From positions 186,001 to 250,000 of the forward strand of contig NZ_VDQT01000004.1 in the NCBI RefSeq assembly GCF_007667275.1: a stretch of 64,000 bases of DNA, written 5' to 3'. Shown piece after piece: positions 61,627-64,000 of this stretch. Below the pieces are notes generated by a model. It had not been told where the DNA came from and ran no database searches. It was given only the letters and a program-made list of their open reading frames with translations. The first letter of the stretch is position 1; the number at the start of each line of letters is the position of its first letter. Made by a program: the position numbers and the translations under genes. This DNA comes from Stenotrophomonas rhizophila. Its GTDB lineage: Bacteria > Pseudomonadota > Gammaproteobacteria > Xanthomonadales > Xanthomonadaceae.

Positions 61627-62381
61627 GCAACCCGTCAGCGACGGCTCTGTCCACAATGGCAGCCGCCCTTGAGCTGCTTTGCTCTCAATGTTGCGGAAAT
61701 GCCGCAGGTCGCGCGCAACAACGCCATCAGTCTCCGCTTAATGAACATCCGCTGCCTGAAGTCTCCGTCGGCCGCTGGAGGCCTAGCAGAGATGGTATTG
61801 GTGCACCGCAGCAAATTCTGCTCGACGCTGTGGCCCAACGAGCAGCGTTGGCCGAAAACTGGCCCAGTGCGGCCCAGGTAAGTGCCCAGCTCTGCAGCCG
61901 GCCTCAAAGCGGTGAACATAACGCGAGCCAGCTAAGGCGCGAGAACAGGCTTTTGGGGGTGTATCTCATGCATCCCTTGCCAAGCTACCGCTATCCAAGC
62001 TGGCAGTTTCGTTCTGATGGTCAGCCTGTGGACCACCTGGTTGAGCTCCTAGGAGTACTGCGCGACTTCGGTCCTTTCCAGCGTGAGTCAGGCGGCCTAC
62101 GTCGCAGTGCCGGCTGGGGAGAGGTCGAGTGGTTCCGTTCCCCGCATGCGCTGCTTGACGGCGCAACTCCGGCCGCGATGCTCACAACTGACCGACCCGT
62201 GACTGCGTGCTGCTCGCGCCGATTTCGAGAGCGACTCTTAGCTTGGTTGGAAGCCGAGTACGCGCCGACTTTGCTCGCGAAGCCACCCGCGCTACTCGGC
62301 AGCAGGTTGATTGTCTTGAAAGGTGAATATTTGGGTAAAAGAGCCCAGAGGGTGAAAGGATCCGTTCCACATGGTCCTTAG
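61611..62381 (+). CDS. MbcA/ParS-like antitoxin-type protein
   Basis: An open frame of 256 residues (first codon TTG 61611; ATG 61656 is an alternative). Residues ~75-230 follow the wording of a large group of Xre/MbcA/ParS-related proteins: ILLDAVAQRAALAENWPSAA (helical HTH-like start), RENRLLGVYLMHPLPSYRYP, WQFRSDGQPVDHLVELLGVL, then GWGEVEWFRSPHALLDGATP. No RES-domain toxin is next to it. The 3' end overlaps the opposing gene at 62292 by 90 bp, so the last ~30 residues may be read-through. Confidence 0.55.
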   Translation: MLLELSNPSATALSTMAAALELLCSQCCGNAAGRAQQRHQSPLNEHPLPEVSVGRWRPSRDGIGAPQQILLDAVAQRAALAENWPSAAQVSAQLCSRPQSGEHNASQLRRENRLLGVYLMHPLPSYRYPSWQFRSDGQPVDHLVELLGVLRDFGPFQRESGGLRRSAGWGEVEWFRSPHALLDGATPAAMLTTDRPVTACCSRRFRERLLAWLEAEYAPTLLAKPPALLGSRLIVLKGEYLGKRAQRVKGSVPHGP

Positions 62382-63668
62382 CATTGCATCATCCGCCAAG
62401 TGGTGATGAACGGCAGACGGAAAGTGTCGCGGATCGAGCGGATGGAGCGCACGAGGGTTGTGGTAGACCTCCAGCCCCTCTGACCACGTCTCTTCATACT
62501 CACCATCTACTGCAATAGCAAACGGAATGGGCTCGGCGGCATTGGGGTCAGGACTAAGGGCCATGCCTTCCACGAACATTCGAACGTCTGCAGAGCCCAT
62601 ACGGGCGACAAAGCCCATCCGGTTGAACTTGCTCAAAGTGGCAGTGTTGTTGAAAAGGACAGCACTGACGTATTCCGCTCCCGGCAGGTCGAAAAATCCT
62701 GATGGAATGACCTTCTCGAGCCAGCGATGCTCCGCGATCTTTCGTGGCAAAATCACCAACTCACCTTGCTCATTGTGATGGGAATCGTAGTCGTATCCAT
62801 AGAGGTAGATGCTCAAGCCCGAGCGCGCGTACATCATTGAGCCAGGCTTATGGAAGTCTTGAATTGCGAACGCGAGCGGCTTGCCAGCGACATGAGGAAG
62901 TTCCCAGTACCGCTTAGCCAATTTGGAAGTTAGCGCGCTCCCAAACTTGATGGGGATGTATTCCTTCAAGTAATCCAACTGCTCTGCGGCAGTTCGGGGC
63001 TGTGGTGGAGGGACAACCTGGCCACGTCCATCCAAGGATGGGTTGCACGTGGTGACCTCGATCGCAATCTCAGCGATGCCATCATTGGCCAAGTAGTCGG
63101 GTGCGAAATGCGTGTGATCCAACGAGAACCCATTCTCAATAAGCAGACCGAACACGTATAGCTCTAACAGCCGAGCATCGAAGGCCGTGGACTGAAACTG
63201 TTCAACGTAGTTCCCATCAATATCTTCGTGCCATCGCATCATGGAGCTAATCAGTTCACGGGCAGGGCTATAACCCTCGGTTTCGCTCAAAGCAGTGAAG
63301 CTCGGATGTAGTCGTGCCTGAGGAACGCGCAGAAAGAAAAAGTCCATGGCTGCCGAAGCCTCATCAACTTGACCGCGCTGATGCTCAATCTTCTCTGCAA
63401 CCCTAGGTGCCTGTGCACGAAGCTCGATGAGTGCCGTCTCCGGCTCTTCAAAAAATGAGGTTCCGTTGACCCAGCGGAAGCGGTCAGCGCGGTCACGGGC
63501 CAACAGAATCCCTTGATAGTCTCCATCCTGCCGGTCGCGCACGATTAGCCCTAAGAGGCTCCCATCTGCAGACTCATACCAGCCACACTCCTCCGCGATC
63601 GCCATTCCAGGCCCGAATCTGCAGTAGCCAGCAAGAGCATCAAAGCGCGCGAGGGTGATAGGGTTCAT
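62292..63668 (-). CDS. Large uncharacterised protein with a possible PD-(D/E)XK-like core
   Basis: A 458-residue soluble protein starting at ATG 63668 (MNPITLARFDALAGYCRFG). Similar proteins exist under the uninformative label glycosaminoglycan attachment protein. The middle holds FAPDYLANDGIAEIAIEVTT followed by CNPS, where PD and E-x-x stand at distances seen in the PD-(D/E)XK nuclease fold, but the lysine is replaced by threonine. Other conserved bits: AIQDFHKPGSMMYAR and SGLSIYLYGYDYD. Possibly a nuclease-like or defence protein; unproven. The 3' end overlaps the facing gene. Confidence 0.5.
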   Translation of the reverse strand: MNPITLARFDALAGYCRFGPGMAIAEECGWYESADGSLLGLIVRDRQDGDYQGILLARDRADRFRWVNGTSFFEEPETALIELRAQAPRVAEKIEHQRGQVDEASAAMDFFFLRVPQARLHPSFTALSETEGYSPARELISSMMRWHEDIDGNYVEQFQSTAFDARLLELYVFGLLIENGFSLDHTHFAPDYLANDGIAEIAIEVTTCNPSLDGRGQVVPPPQPRTAAEQLDYLKEYIPIKFGSALTSKLAKRYWELPHVAGKPLAFAIQDFHKPGSMMYARSGLSIYLYGYDYDSHHNEQGELVILPRKIAEHRWLEKVIPSGFFDLPGAEYVSAVLFNNTATLSKFNRMGFVARMGSADVRMFVEGMALSPDPNAAEPIPFAIAVDGEYEETWSEGLEVYHNPRALHPLDPRHFPSAVHHHLADDAMLRTMWNGSFHPLGSFTQIFTFQDNQPAAE

Positions 63669-63810
63669 AGGTAGTCCATGAGAATTGGAGGGGTCATGCA
63701 GTCGACGTCGTGTAGATTGGCTCTTGGGCTAACCTATGTAGAGCCATAGCGACCTCTACATGACTGGCCAAACGGGTTGTGCCAGAAGGGGCTGCCGTGG
63801 CGTAGCGACT

Positions 63811-63850
63811 CAACGAATCAACGAATCAACGAATCAACGAATCAACGAAT
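63811..63850 (+). repeat. Five tandem copies of an 8-bp unit
   Basis: CAACGAAT is repeated five times without error. The unit is not a multiple of three, so gain or loss of copies changes the reading frame of the ORF that runs through it (63760-63969). Confidence 0.9.
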
Positions 63851-63855
63851 CAAGT

Positions 63856-63969
63856 ATGCCGCACAGGCACCTTGATAGGCTTACCGCAATACTCGACGCA
63901 GTTGATGACGACCTTCGTGGAGCGCATGCGTGCGCTTGGCAAAGAGACAATCCACCGGATGTGCAATGA
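63856..63969 (+). CDS. Short ORF at the window edge, uncertain
   Basis: Thirty-seven codons from ATG 63856 (MPHRHLDRLTAILDAVDDDL...). The same frame is open back to 63760 across the tandem repeat. Its TGA overlaps an ATG (ATGA at 63966) that could begin the next gene beyond the window, which supports it weakly. Product unknown. Confidence 0.3.
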   Translation: MPHRHLDRLTAILDAVDDDLRGAHACAWQRDNPPDVQ

Positions 63970-64000
63970 CCGCCACTTGCAGCTGTGCCGCCGCATGCGC

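Noticed and set aside
63811..63850. CRISPR array
   Set aside because: The repeats are 8 bp, directly adjacent and without spacers; no cas genes in the window.

Overview
The window reads as a chromosomal segment of a high-GC gammaproteobacterium of the Xanthomonadaceae, most likely Stenotrophomonas (S. maltophilia complex or a close relative). The basis is the Ax21-family outer membrane protein, the Xanthomonadales-type T4SS effector/immunity pair, the HemY/HemX/HemD and rhodanese-SecB-GpsA orders, and above all the many GTAG-headed palindromes that match the SMAG elements described for S. maltophilia. The assignment is inference from content; no 16S or tRNA gene is present.

Layout. 0-4.7 kb: a bacteria-killing type candidate, with a lipase-like effector carrying an XVIPCD-like secretion tail, its lipoprotein immunity partner, and a HipBA toxin-antitoxin module. 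4.7-26.5 kb: core metabolism and housekeeping. It holds a fused indolepyruvate ferredoxin oxidoreductase, an AEC transporter, a Ycf46-like AAA ATPase divergent from a ParA-like ATPase, SixA, YceI, a phospholipase D, thioesterase, acyltransferase and hydrolase genes, a TPR/sulfotransferase-like protein, UppP, and the nitrogen block glnA-glnK-amtB with a textbook NtrC site and sigma-54 promoter. 26.5-33.5 kb: a lower-GC island of small genes that I read as an orphan contact-dependent-inhibition immunity cluster. One deaminase-type toxin tip with its partner is intact; around it are decayed toxin ends, a filamentous-haemagglutinin scrap and several immunity-like genes (Imm8-like, Imm42-like, Imm1-like, and two related membrane proteins). 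33.5-52.2 kb: core again. It holds cell-wall enzymes (amidase, MltA), polysaccharide deacetylase, ntrBC with an NtrC site at the ntrB start, tandem sodC lipoproteins, a thiolase, hemD-hemX-hemY, secB and gpsA. 52.2-64 kb: an accessory region with parDE (parE broken at its 3' end), Ax21, a MbcA/ParS-like antitoxin followed by a caspase-family protease, a HAD phosphatase/metallophosphoesterase pair that are both broken, a small winged-helix operon, a long leader with a boxA-like motif before tiny basic ORFs, an HNH scrap, a second MbcA/ParS-like protein, and a large uncharacterised protein.

How the parts work together. NtrB/NtrC (39.4-41.9 kb) should drive glnA from the sigma-54 promoter at 22.83 kb and probably limit their own expression through the site at 39.39 kb, while GlnK-AmtB report ammonium status. 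The two ends and the 26.5-33.5 kb island are devoted to inter-bacterial conflict and toxin-antitoxin functions, with clear decay by truncation, frameshift, nonsense mutation and duplication. SMAG palindromes punctuate the core intergenic regions and in one case have become part of a coding sequence (hemY).
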